Source: CAWAVN01 sp963825075
Lineage (GTDB): Bacteria; Planctomycetota; Planctomycetia; Planctomycetales; Planctomycetaceae
DNA: 64,000 nt
Reading direction: 5' to 3'
NCBI GenBank assembly: GCA_963825075.1
Contig: CAWGRX010000030.1
Span: 1 to 64,000, forward strand
Shown here: one piece after another, positions 7,617 to 14,672 of the stretch
Layout: each line of letters starts with the position of its first letter
Numbering within the stretch: the first letter of the stretch is position 1
Notes under the pieces: generated by a model
What the model was told of the DNA's origin: nothing
Databases searched by the model: none
What the model saw: only the letters and a program-made list of their open reading frames with translations
Translations under genes and position numbers: made by a program

Positions 7617-9326
7617 TTAATTCACCGCCCAAGATGCCGGGCGGCGTGTGCGGGCGACGAGGGGGCGGACGTGCTCGACCCTGAGCGGTTCGTCGGCGAA
7701 CCATTGCGGGCAGTATTCGGGCAAGTTGTGGGGGCGGAGCGTCGCTGCCAGGCTGCGGAACTGCGATTCCAGCGAGCGAATCACCCCCTGGGCATCGATG
7801 CCCAACAGCGTGCCGGCCTCGGCACTTTCCTTGAGGCAATCATCCGTCGCCGCACTGACGGCTTCTTCCAACATCGCCCCGGTCACCAGATGCCGGCGGC
7901 AGAGAGTCCGGCGGTTGCTGTCGAGGAAGCGAATCTCGGCGATGCCTTGCACCGATTCATCCCCCGCGAAGAGGTAGTTCAACACTTGGTTGATCAACTC
8001 CTGTTTGAGCCGATCCGCCCGATCGGTGCCGCGGTATTTCATCGAGGGCACGAGTTTCGTTTCCAGGACGCTCGCCGCTTGGGCCGCGGTCAATGTGCCC
8101 AGCACTTCGTGCCGAATCCCGATCCGCCGCCGGGCCGCCGCATCGAGCAGATCGGGCCGATTGGTGGTGGCGACGAAGTAAACCGGCATGTGCAGGTCGT
8201 TGCCCAGCGAACTGATTTTCTGCAGGATCAACGACAGCGGCCGATCGAACAAATGCCCGCTGCCGCCCATCTCGCCGCGGGACCGCATCAGGGCTTCGCA
8301 TTCTTCAAGCACGACAATCAACGGGCAGGTGATGGTTTCGCCGGCCTTGGTCTTCATCTGCTTGGCCCCCAGCTTGCGGAGCCGCTCGAAGAACGAATGG
8401 ATCTTGTTTTCCGTCGAGCCGAACCAGGGCGAATAGAACGAGTTGGCATCGACGGTAATCAGCGGGCTGGTGCGCTCGCCGGTGAGGTCTTCCAGAAAGT
8501 CCGCCACTTCGCGGGCCAGGACTTTGAGGTGCATGGTCTTTCCCGTTCCTGTCGGGCCGGAGAGTAGATAGCTCGCCGAAAGTCTGGCCCCCATCTGCTC
8601 CGACCATTCGGAATACAAAATGCCTTGGCGGATGCGAAACAGCATTTGGTCGAGAATCTGATGCGGCGCGCCCAGGTTTTCGCGGGACACGAAGTCCAGC
8701 GAATTCAGATCCGTCAAGAGTTCCTCGCCGTCGGAACCGCTGTGGACGACCTGGTCTATGAACCGCGTGGCCGCGTCGAAGATCACCCTTTGTCCCGGCT
8801 GGATCGGCGATTGTTTCCGCAACCTCAGCGGCACGCGGGCCATCATTTCCTGGTCGTGAAGTTTGACCACGACTTGCCCGGCATCATCCGCGGACAAACT
8901 GTCCACTGGCACGACTTCCCCCGCCGGCGGGACCGCCCCGTCGCGGCCGACGACGCGGCCTTTCTTGGAATTGACGAGCACCGAATCCCCAAACTCCAGG
9001 CCTTTGATCTCCTTGTCCGAACAAGGCAGATACGTCGTGCCCTGCGGACCGGTCACGATCGCATACGTCTTGCCGGCAACGCTCACGTGCGCAATAAACC
9101 GCACGGGCAAAAGCGGGGTGTGCTCGTCATCCTCTTCGGCTTGCTTGGCCCGGCCTTCGTCGGCTTCTTTGAGAATCTCCGCCAGCGCGGGAGCGAGATC
9201 CAGCCCTTGCTCCATCACCAGATAGATCAGCGTCTCGGCCCGGGCCTTGGGATCCAAATTTAACTGACGGCAGATTTCGATGACGTGTTGAAAATCAATC
9301 GGCTGCTGGGGAGGTTTGAGCGACAT
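7617..9326 (-). CDS. AAA+ ATPase with OB-like domain, proteasomal ATPase (ARC/Mpa)-like
   Basis: A 569-residue ATPase starting at the ATG with AAGGA nine bases upstream (a further upstream start is less likely). Residues 70-200 are beta-rich with repeated VxG/GDxV patterns, like the OB-fold region of Mpa/ARC proteasomal ATPases. The AAA+ module follows: Walker A GPTGTGKT (257-264), a pore-loop-like SPWFGSTENKI (299-309), Walker B IVVLEECEAL (337-346, Glu-Glu instead of Asp-Glu), sensor 1 FVATTNRPD (384-392) and an arginine-finger region AAARRR (396-401). A C-terminal segment of about 150 residues is unassigned. Inside a Ubl operon, the obvious hypothesis is unfolding or remodelling of Ubl-tagged proteins. 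No proteasome subunits are seen in the window. Confidence 0.8.
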   Translation of the reverse strand: MSLKPPQQPIDFQHVIEICRQLNLDPKARAETLIYLVMEQGLDLAPALAEILKEADEGRAKQAEEDDEHTPLLPVRFIAHVSVAGKTYAIVTGPQGTTYLPCSDKEIKGLEFGDSVLVNSKKGRVVGRDGAVPPAGEVVPVDSLSADDAGQVVVKLHDQEMMARVPLRLRKQSPIQPGQRVIFDAATRFIDQVVHSGSDGEELLTDLNSLDFVSRENLGAPHQILDQMLFRIRQGILYSEWSEQMGARLSASYLLSGPTGTGKTMHLKVLAREVADFLEDLTGERTSPLITVDANSFYSPWFGSTENKIHSFFERLRKLGAKQMKTKAGETITCPLIVVLEECEALMRSRGEMGGSGHLFDRPLSLILQKISSLGNDLHMPVYFVATTNRPDLLDAAARRRIGIRHEVLGTLTAAQAASVLETKLVPSMKYRGTDRADRLKQELINQVLNYLFAGDESVQGIAEIRFLDSNRRTLCRRHLVTGAMLEEAVSAATDDCLKESAEAGTLLGIDAQGVIRSLESQFRSLAATLRPHNLPEYCPQWFADEPLRVEHVRPLVARTRRPASWAVN

Positions 9327-9422
9327 AACCGGGTTCCTTTTTTCCAATGGGGGAATGAAATGATGACGTTTGAATGTTCGTGGTCGAAGCGCTACGTTCG
9401 CGGAGCGAACGGCGACGATCCG

Positions 9423-10544
9423 TTATTCGATCCAATAAAAGCCGCGTTCGCGGGTTTTTGTGCCCTCCAAAATGAACATGCGGACGTCGTCTTCCCGGCG
9501 GGGCGTGAGGCCGATCACAATCCCCGCCACGAACGGCTGGGTTCCATACAGGCTGAGATGAAAATTCACATCGCTGGCGCTATAGAAGCTCGAAGTCAAC
9601 TGGCATTCTTTCTGCAGCGGGCAGGTGGGGCAGTTGGCTTCGCCGTCGTCGCGGACGGATGGCTCGAACGGATGGTTATGCACCAGCACCGCGGGCATCT
9701 CTTCGGGAAAGCCCAGCCGCGTCCGCCGGAGATTGAGTTGGGTGTTCAGGTCGGCGAAGGTTTCGGGCGTCGGTTCAAATCCGAACTGCGACTGCTTCGC
9801 GTGGCGAAGTTCCACGACCGCATGCACCACAGCGAAGATGTCCGGCTCCGGTTCGGTTTGCCGATACATTCGGGCGACCATCATCGCTCCGCCTTCCTGC
9901 CGGCCGGTCTTAAAGCAATACTCCCGCGCCTGCTCGAACAACTTCCGCGGCAGAAACAGGGGATGATCTTTCTCCTCCATCTCCCCGCAGAGTTTGGCAG
10001 CGGAGAGATAATCGGACAGCCAGCCATTCAAGAGCGGCAGCGGATGGCGTTTGACCATCGCCCGCACGCCGGGGTTTTGTGAAGCGGGCTGTTCCGCAAC
10101 TTCGGCCATCGGCTCGGCGAAGACTTTAAAGGTCACCTTGTCTTCGGTTGTGAGTTGTTTGTTTTCCAAAAGTTTTTTGAGGGCCGTTTCCGCCGGGGCG
10201 GAGAATGCAGAATTCAACTCAAAATGCGTGACGTGAGACGATTCGCGTTCGCCCGCGGCAATTGCGATGGCCTTTAATTGTCCGTCTCCATTCTCCACAA
10301 ACAGTGCCTGCTCGCTGACGTTGGCCTGCGTGGGATCGGCCCCCACAACTCCCCGGCGCTGGGCCTGGAAAATCGCTTGCTCTTTGAGCGTCTCCAGCCA
10401 AAACGGATCCGCGAACCCGGCGTCCAGAAGTTTTCCGTCCGCAACTCGCTGAAACACCAGGCGGTAGCGGAAGCGTTTTGCGTATCCATGATTCGCACCG
10501 GCCGGTCGGTCGGCAAACGCCGACGGAAAAAGTGATGTTTTCAT
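9423..10544 (-). CDS. JAB/JAMM isopeptidase-like protein with Cys-rich insertion
   Basis: A 373-residue protein starting at 10544 (AAGGAG about 9-14 bases upstream); a longer frame to 10676 would run through the neighbouring Ubl gene. An N-terminal domain of about 200 residues is unassigned. The JAMM domain has Glu217 in QEGGAMMVAR, H289-N-H291-P (VLVHNHP) and S322-x2-D325. Between the HxH and the SxxD lies an extra segment of about 25 residues with C305, C308 and C314, which canonical JAMM cores lack. It lies just downstream of the Ubl1 gene, whose C-terminal tail would need trimming. Likely function: zinc-dependent Ubl processing or deconjugation. Confidence 0.82.
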   Translation of the reverse strand: MKTSLFPSAFADRPAGANHGYAKRFRYRLVFQRVADGKLLDAGFADPFWLETLKEQAIFQAQRRGVVGADPTQANVSEQALFVENGDGQLKAIAIAAGERESSHVTHFELNSAFSAPAETALKKLLENKQLTTEDKVTFKVFAEPMAEVAEQPASQNPGVRAMVKRHPLPLLNGWLSDYLSAAKLCGEMEEKDHPLFLPRKLFEQAREYCFKTGRQEGGAMMVARMYRQTEPEPDIFAVVHAVVELRHAKQSQFGFEPTPETFADLNTQLNLRRTRLGFPEEMPAVLVHNHPFEPSVRDDGEANCPTCPLQKECQLTSSFYSASDVNFHLSLYGTQPFVAGIVIGLTPRREDDVRMFILEGTKTRERGFYWIE

Positions 10545-10644
10545 GGGCGTCGGCTCCTTGGGATGATGTTGTTTGTTGGAATCGTTTGCAGAGATTTCAA
10601 AAACCCGCACCCGCCCGCTTTGGCCGGCGGGTGCGGATTGGGCC

Positions 10645-10950
10645 TTAGCAAACCCGATGGCCGGCGAGGCCGGCATCCGGCTGCATCGTCACCTTGACGT
10701 GCGGGGCTGCTTCCCCGGCCACATCACCGATGCGAGAGTCCGGCGGCAGCAAGCGGCTGCTGCGTTCTTCCCGAAGGTCCCACAGGACGTTCGGGGGCAA
10801 ACGCAGCGCACCCTTTGCCATCGCGACAATGTCGCTGGTGGTGGCCGAGGCTCTCACCCCTTCCAATGTGACGTGCTGAAACCCCGTGGGATCGCTGACT
10901 TCGATCGTCAGTTCGTCCGGGATCACGGGGGCGTCCAAGACCGCGGTCAT
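10645..10950 (-). CDS. Ubiquitin-like beta-grasp modifier 1
   Basis: A 101-residue protein beginning at the ATG that overlaps the stop of the upstream gene by four bases (ATGA). The order of features is beta-grasp-like: a strand pair (LTIEVSDPTGFQHVTLEGV, 14-32), a helix (SDIVAMAKGALRL, 39-51), a WDLREERSSRLLPPDSRIGD segment and a final strand (HVKVTMQP, 84-91), as in ubiquitin and YukD-type Ubls. The C-terminus reads PDAGLAGHRVC, so glycines 94 and 97 would be exposed by removing a short tail. The adjacent JAB gene is a candidate protease for this. This is probably the main modifier attached through the E1/E2 pair. Family assignment rests on pattern and context. Confidence 0.72.
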   Translation of the reverse strand: MTAVLDAPVIPDELTIEVSDPTGFQHVTLEGVRASATTSDIVAMAKGALRLPPNVLWDLREERSSRLLPPDSRIGDVAGEAAPHVKVTMQPDAGLAGHRVC

Positions 10951-11828
10951 CGCACACCTCCTTTTCGTTTGGCCGACCTGCCGGCCAAGAGCATGTCGGC
11001 CACGCCGGGATCCCGAAGCGCGGCCAACGGTTGAACTAAAACCGCCATGCCGGTGCAGAGGGCATCGAGGGCCGACTGCAACCAAACACCGGGACCCGGC
11101 GCACGAAAACAGGCTTCCAAATTGAACACCTTCTCTTCGTCCGGTTGAGTCACGCGGACCAATCGCAGCCGGCGGTTGGCTTCCGCTAAGAAATCCTCCG
11201 CGGCGGCGAGCGAGGAATCCGGCCAACCTGAGAGCCGGCCGATCTCCGCCTGGAGATGCGCGATTCCCTTGTCTCCCCAATCGACGGCGATTTCGCGAAA
11301 CGTGCCCGACAACGGAACGGTCACCTTCACCGCCTCGCCATCCTCCGAAGCGACGTAGCCTTGCTCTTTCAGCCAATGCACCAACGTCTCCGGTTCGGGT
11401 TTGGGATAATCAGCGGATAAGGTCGAACCGTCTTGGGCGATGCGGGTGGCGGCTTCCGCCCAGGATTGCAAAGGCGACCACGCTCGCCCCGCCGCCAGAT
11501 CGAACGCATCATCGGTCACGTTGGCCTCGCGCGGAAAATCGCCCCGGCAATGAATTTCGCCTGCCGGCATAGTCACGAACTTCCAAGGTCCGTCGATGTG
11601 ATGATTGGCCGCGAATACTTCATGCGGATTCGGCTGGGGGAGATGCGGGCTTTTTAAAATCCATTCCGACCAACTGCTGTGGGAGGAAGCAGGATTCCGT
11701 TCGAGTCCCGCGTCGCCCTGGGGAGTCGTCAGTCGAAACGCGGACTGCAAACGGTCGGCCTGAGACCAGCCACATTCCAATAAACAATCGGGCAGGGTTC
11801 GCACGGGCGATTTTTGGGCGGCAATCAT
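10947..11828 (-). CDS. YbjN/type III chaperone-like protein of the Ubl operon
   Basis: A 293-residue protein with no enzymatic motif. The C-terminal half (about residues 145-260) follows the pattern of YbjN/CesT-like chaperone folds: WLKEQGYVASEDGEAVKV strands, an amphipathic helix, AAAEDFLAEANRRLRLVRV, then EEKVFNLEACF and a final LQSALDALCTG helix. Its start overlaps the stop of the E2 gene (11825-11828) and its stop overlaps the start of Ubl1, so it is tightly coupled to both. A chaperone or docking role for E2 or Ubl is plausible but inferred. The first 140 residues are unassigned. Confidence 0.6.
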   Translation of the reverse strand: MIAAQKSPVRTLPDCLLECGWSQADRLQSAFRLTTPQGDAGLERNPASSHSSWSEWILKSPHLPQPNPHEVFAANHHIDGPWKFVTMPAGEIHCRGDFPREANVTDDAFDLAAGRAWSPLQSWAEAATRIAQDGSTLSADYPKPEPETLVHWLKEQGYVASEDGEAVKVTVPLSGTFREIAVDWGDKGIAHLQAEIGRLSGWPDSSLAAAEDFLAEANRRLRLVRVTQPDEEKVFNLEACFRAPGPGVWLQSALDALCTGMAVLVQPLAALRDPGVADMLLAGRSAKRKGGVR

Positions 11829-12415
11829 GATTGGGCTTCCTCCTCGCTTTGGGGCTTAGTGGGTAATTTTTGAATAGATTCCTTGGGGGCGCGTGAAGGC
11901 AACGGCTCCAAGAGGCCGCGGTCGGTCAGCGGAAAACGATCCTTGTGGGCGCGGACGTAGGCCGCGGCTTGGGGATTGAACACGTTCCAATCCGTGGTGG
12001 TCACCAGGCGGGTGTTGAGAACGATCGCCGCCCACGTCATGTGCAAAATCAAATCCATCGGCACGTTGGCCGTAGGATGACCGAGGCACAAACCGCACGA
12101 TGCACTAACGTTCGGGTGATAAATCGCCATCGGAAACAGGAGCGTCACGATCTCCCACGGGATGGGAGCCTGCGACTGGAACAGGGCGTGATAGCGGATC
12201 CCCGCCACCACGGGGCCGGCCAACGCCGCTTCCCGGCCCGGAAACTTCACGAGAGTTTCCGTCTCGAATTGGACCACCCCGCGGATTTCGTCGCCGGCGT
12301 CTTCGAGACTTAACAGGGACATCACCGGACTTCTTTGGGAGAAGTCTTTGAGAATCTCTTGGATTTTTTCTTTCCGCAGTTGCCAAACCCGGGATTGGGA
12401 AGACGTAACAGTCAT
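11825..12415 (-). CDS. E2-like (UBC-fold) conjugating enzyme
   Basis: A 196-residue protein starting at 12415 (AGGA upstream); a longer frame runs into the hairpin and is less likely. The UBC-type core is clear: GIRYHALFQSQAPIPWEIVTLLFP strands, then H100-P-N102 and Cys110 in SCGLCLGHP. The ten-residue distance from the HPN histidine to Cys110 is the same as in eukaryotic E2 enzymes, so Cys110 is the predicted thioester cysteine; Cys107 is an alternative. A later WNVFNPQAAAYVRAHKDRFPL segment matches the C-terminal E2 helix region. It is coupled by a four-base overlap to the YbjN-like gene. Expected role: accept activated Ubl from an E1 and pass it to a target, perhaps with the RING-like protein. 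Confidence 0.83.
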   Translation of the reverse strand: MTVTSSQSRVWQLRKEKIQEILKDFSQRSPVMSLLSLEDAGDEIRGVVQFETETLVKFPGREAALAGPVVAGIRYHALFQSQAPIPWEIVTLLFPMAIYHPNVSASCGLCLGHPTANVPMDLILHMTWAAIVLNTRLVTTTDWNVFNPQAAAYVRAHKDRFPLTDRGLLEPLPSRAPKESIQKLPTKPQSEEEAQS

Positions 12416-12443
12416 GGCAAAAAAATTCCTGTGGACTCGAGAC

Positions 12444-12520
12444 CAAAAAAACGAGGCCGGCCATCTTCTCGCGGTCGCTGTTCGGACTGCCGCGAGAAAA
12501 TTGGCCGACCTCGTTTTGCA
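12444..12520 (-). terminator. Terminator-like hairpin between gene 1 and the E2 gene
   Basis: Arms at about 12447-12475 and 12486-12517 pair over roughly 28 bases with few mismatches. On the minus strand the stem is followed by a seven-T run (12451-12445). It lies just upstream of the E2 ribosome site and after the first gene of the operon. It looks like an intrinsic terminator or attenuator that would lower expression of everything downstream of gene 1. Confidence 0.7.
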
Positions 12521-12650
12521 AACGCCGGTCACCCAAAGATAAATTTGTTGAAACTCTTTCCGGGGATCATCAAAATCAGAAAGAGCGGATGGTCAACCCC
12601 GTTTGCAGCGAGCGGCTGCCCAACCGGGGAAGGACCGAAGAAAACTCCCG

Positions 12651-13037
12651 TTAGATGTTCACGAAAAAGCCCTGCGAGGATTCATGGGGACGAGCGGAGA
12701 CGGAAAACACCGTTACGGTGAGTTGCCCGCAATCCACAACAAACCGGATGTCGCCAAATTGGATTGCACAACCTTTCAACAACTGATCCAAGATGAGTTC
12801 GATTTCCGCCGTGAGTTGATCGATGGTCAATTTTTTCTGCGAGACGACCGGTTCAGCCGGTTTTGAGGGGGACGTTTTGGAATGGGAATGTTCGACCGTC
12901 ACGTTCGCGTTCTTACCGTCATGCCGGTCCACGTAAATCTCGACATTGTTGAGCCCCAGAGGTTCGACGAGAGTTCGCTGAACCTTCTGAAAAAACGGAT
13001 CCCACTTTTCCACGGGGAGGGAATTTGGCGATGTCAT
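12651..13037 (-). CDS. Hypothetical small protein, first gene of the Ubl operon
   Basis: A 128-residue protein starting at 13037, where AGGAGG lies about 9 bases upstream; an ATG at 13082 has no such site. I do not recognise the family. It has a predicted helix-strand start (WDPFFQKVQRTLVEPLGLNN), a Lys/Ser/Pro-rich linker (about 50-68), a helix (QLTAEIELILDQLLKG) and two strands (IRFVVDCGQLTVTVFSV). The length and alpha/beta order would fit a small regulator or adaptor. It is separated from the E2 gene by 235 bases containing a terminator-like hairpin, so it may be made in excess of the other components. Confidence 0.65.
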   Translation of the reverse strand: MTSPNSLPVEKWDPFFQKVQRTLVEPLGLNNVEIYVDRHDGKNANVTVEHSHSKTSPSKPAEPVVSQKKLTIDQLTAEIELILDQLLKGCAIQFGDIRFVVDCGQLTVTVFSVSARPHESSQGFFVNI

Positions 13038-13090
13038 GAGGTCATCCTCCTCTACGGCGAAGCGCCACCGTTTGTGTGACATGGAAAATC

Positions 13091-13118
13091 ATGTTAACCG
13101 CAAAAAGCAACCAATCAA
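13091..13118 (-). promoter_or_regulatory. Possible sigma70-type promoter for the Ubl operon
   Basis: On the minus strand TTGATT (13118-13113) and TAACAT (13096-13091) are separated by 16 bases, about 55 bases before the gene 1 start. The surrounding 370-base divergent intergenic region is A+T-rich. It is only a sequence match, with no support beyond position. Confidence 0.3.
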
Positions 13119-13451
13119 GAAAAAACTTTGAAAAATAAAAGCCCATTCGGAACATTCGCTCTAAACCCGTTTCCCGTCGCGATTTGAAGCGAAATAACCT
13201 GTTATGCGACAAACGGCAGCAAGAATTATTGTATTTAAGGTATTTAATAGAAATAACTTACGAGTTTACAACCCGAAACATTCCGGGCAGGCGCATCTGG
13301 GAGTTTTTCTCAGTTTGGGAAGGCGAGTTGCCAAAAAGACCGCTGAAATGGAAGATAAATTTCCTTTTAGGCCCTCCAAGAATTTCAGCAAACACAGCAA
13401 GACGCGGTAAAAGATATACGACAAAAAAGTGAATATTTTGGGTAGAAAATC
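13119..13451. other. A+T-rich divergent intergenic region
   Basis: About 330 bases without a convincing gene between the Ubl operon and the HTH gene. It is clearly more A+T-rich than its surroundings and should carry the control sites of both divergent transcripts. Short open frames on both strands show no start signal or family match. Confidence 0.5.
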
Positions 13452-14672
13452 ATGCAAATCCGTTTTCGCTTGGCGGAAGTTTTGAACGAATTCCGGGACA
13501 CGGGACGCGGCATCATCAAAAGGATCTCCGAGGAGACCGGCTTGGAACGGCACCAAGTCTCCGCCCTATTGAAAAACGATGTGCAATACCTGTCGCTCAA
13601 CAGCCTGGGGGCGATTTGCGACTATCTGATTAACACGCACCACATGAATTCCTACGAGTTACCCGGCCGGCTTTTTGCATTGGAACCGGAAAAATTCTGG
13701 GCATTTCTGTCGGAACGACAGGTGCTCGTCATGTCGTTTGGGGTTCGGCATGAAATGCACGATACGGGCCTGTTGTGGATTCCCGCGGCGGATTCCTTTT
13801 TGCAAGGCATGCTTTTGCACGAACTTTACGGCACCGAGCAGACGCCCACCTCCCCGGCCGAACCGCTTCGCGAGACGCAGGTGCTGCCGCATTCGGTTTC
13901 CGCCGATCAAGCGCCGCGGTTCGATCAATACATGGTCCGCTGCTGTTCCACGCGGTCGCAGGAAACCCAGGCCGCCGTGCGCGATGCAGAGTTTCAGCAA
14001 ATGAAGTGGGAAGCGACCTCCGCTTACGAACGGTTCGACGCGATCGCCGGTAGCAAAGCCTTGGTGTGCTTGGGATCGGTGAAAAGCAACGGGCTGTGCG
14101 AGTTGGCGGTCGCGCGGGTATTCTCCACACCGCCTTGGGTTTCCCAGGACGGCGTTTCCCGGCCGGTGGAGCGGGCCTGCCCGTTTTTTCTTCGCTATCG
14201 GGACTCCGACGTCAACGTGACTTCCTGTCACGGCGGACGAAGTTTGGCCGCGGATCTCACCGGGCAGACGGTGTCGTCCGACGAGGCGGGAATCTATTTT
14301 GAACGGGAACCCGGCATCTGGGATGTGGTGCCTTCCAACCAAGAGCGGGAACCCGCTTTGATCTTCTATGCCTACCGCCCGGCGGAGGGGATTGCGGAAG
14401 TGGTGATGGGCGGGTTCTCGATGGTGGGGACGTTTCTGTTGGCGCAGCATTTCCGCAAAATCGTCCGCGAGATTTGGCCGCCGACGCATCTCACGTCGGG
14501 ACTCCAGGCGGGAGCGTTTATCGTGGATTTTCAGCTCAAGCCCAAAGACGAGACGACAGCCGCCGCCGAGTTTGCCAGCGACCTGGGAGCCACGATTCGC
14601 GAGTTGGAGGACCTCGAAGTCATCCGCCTGCCGGCCGAAGTGCTGACCCACCGGCTGGAGAAATCGGCTTAG
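13452..14672 (+). CDS. HTH DNA-binding protein, likely regulator of the Ubl operon
   Basis: A 406-residue protein. The N-terminal 60 residues look like an XRE/Cro-type helix-turn-helix: RLAEVLNEFRDTGRGIIKRI, then EETGLERHQVSALLKNDVQY and a following helix. The remaining 340 residues form a mixed alpha/beta region of unknown family with conserved-looking PFFLRYRDSDVN and CHGGRSLAADL segments (about 245-275), which may bind a ligand or partner. The gene is transcribed divergently from the Ubl operon across a 415-base A+T-rich region, the usual arrangement for a local regulator. Its stop overlaps the folD stop on the other strand by four bases. Confidence 0.7.
   Translation: MQIRFRLAEVLNEFRDTGRGIIKRISEETGLERHQVSALLKNDVQYLSLNSLGAICDYLINTHHMNSYELPGRLFALEPEKFWAFLSERQVLVMSFGVRHEMHDTGLLWIPAADSFLQGMLLHELYGTEQTPTSPAEPLRETQVLPHSVSADQAPRFDQYMVRCCSTRSQETQAAVRDAEFQQMKWEATSAYERFDAIAGSKALVCLGSVKSNGLCELAVARVFSTPPWVSQDGVSRPVERACPFFLRYRDSDVNVTSCHGGRSLAADLTGQTVSSDEAGIYFEREPGIWDVVPSNQEREPALIFYAYRPAEGIAEVVMGGFSMVGTFLLAQHFRKIVREIWPPTHLTSGLQAGAFIVDFQLKPKDETTAAAEFASDLGATIRELEDLEVIRLPAEVLTHRLEKSA

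Noticed and set aside
7494..8567. Plus-strand frame of 357 codons opposite the AAA+ gene
   Set aside because: Antisense to the conserved ATPase motifs and contains the palindrome; no ribosome site.
1537..13037. Pupylation system (Pup, PafA, Dop) in place of a Ubl system
   Set aside because: No PafA/Dop-type carboxylate-amine ligase and no Pup-like C-terminal Gln/Glu protein; the modifiers are beta-grasp-like and E1/E2 genes are present.
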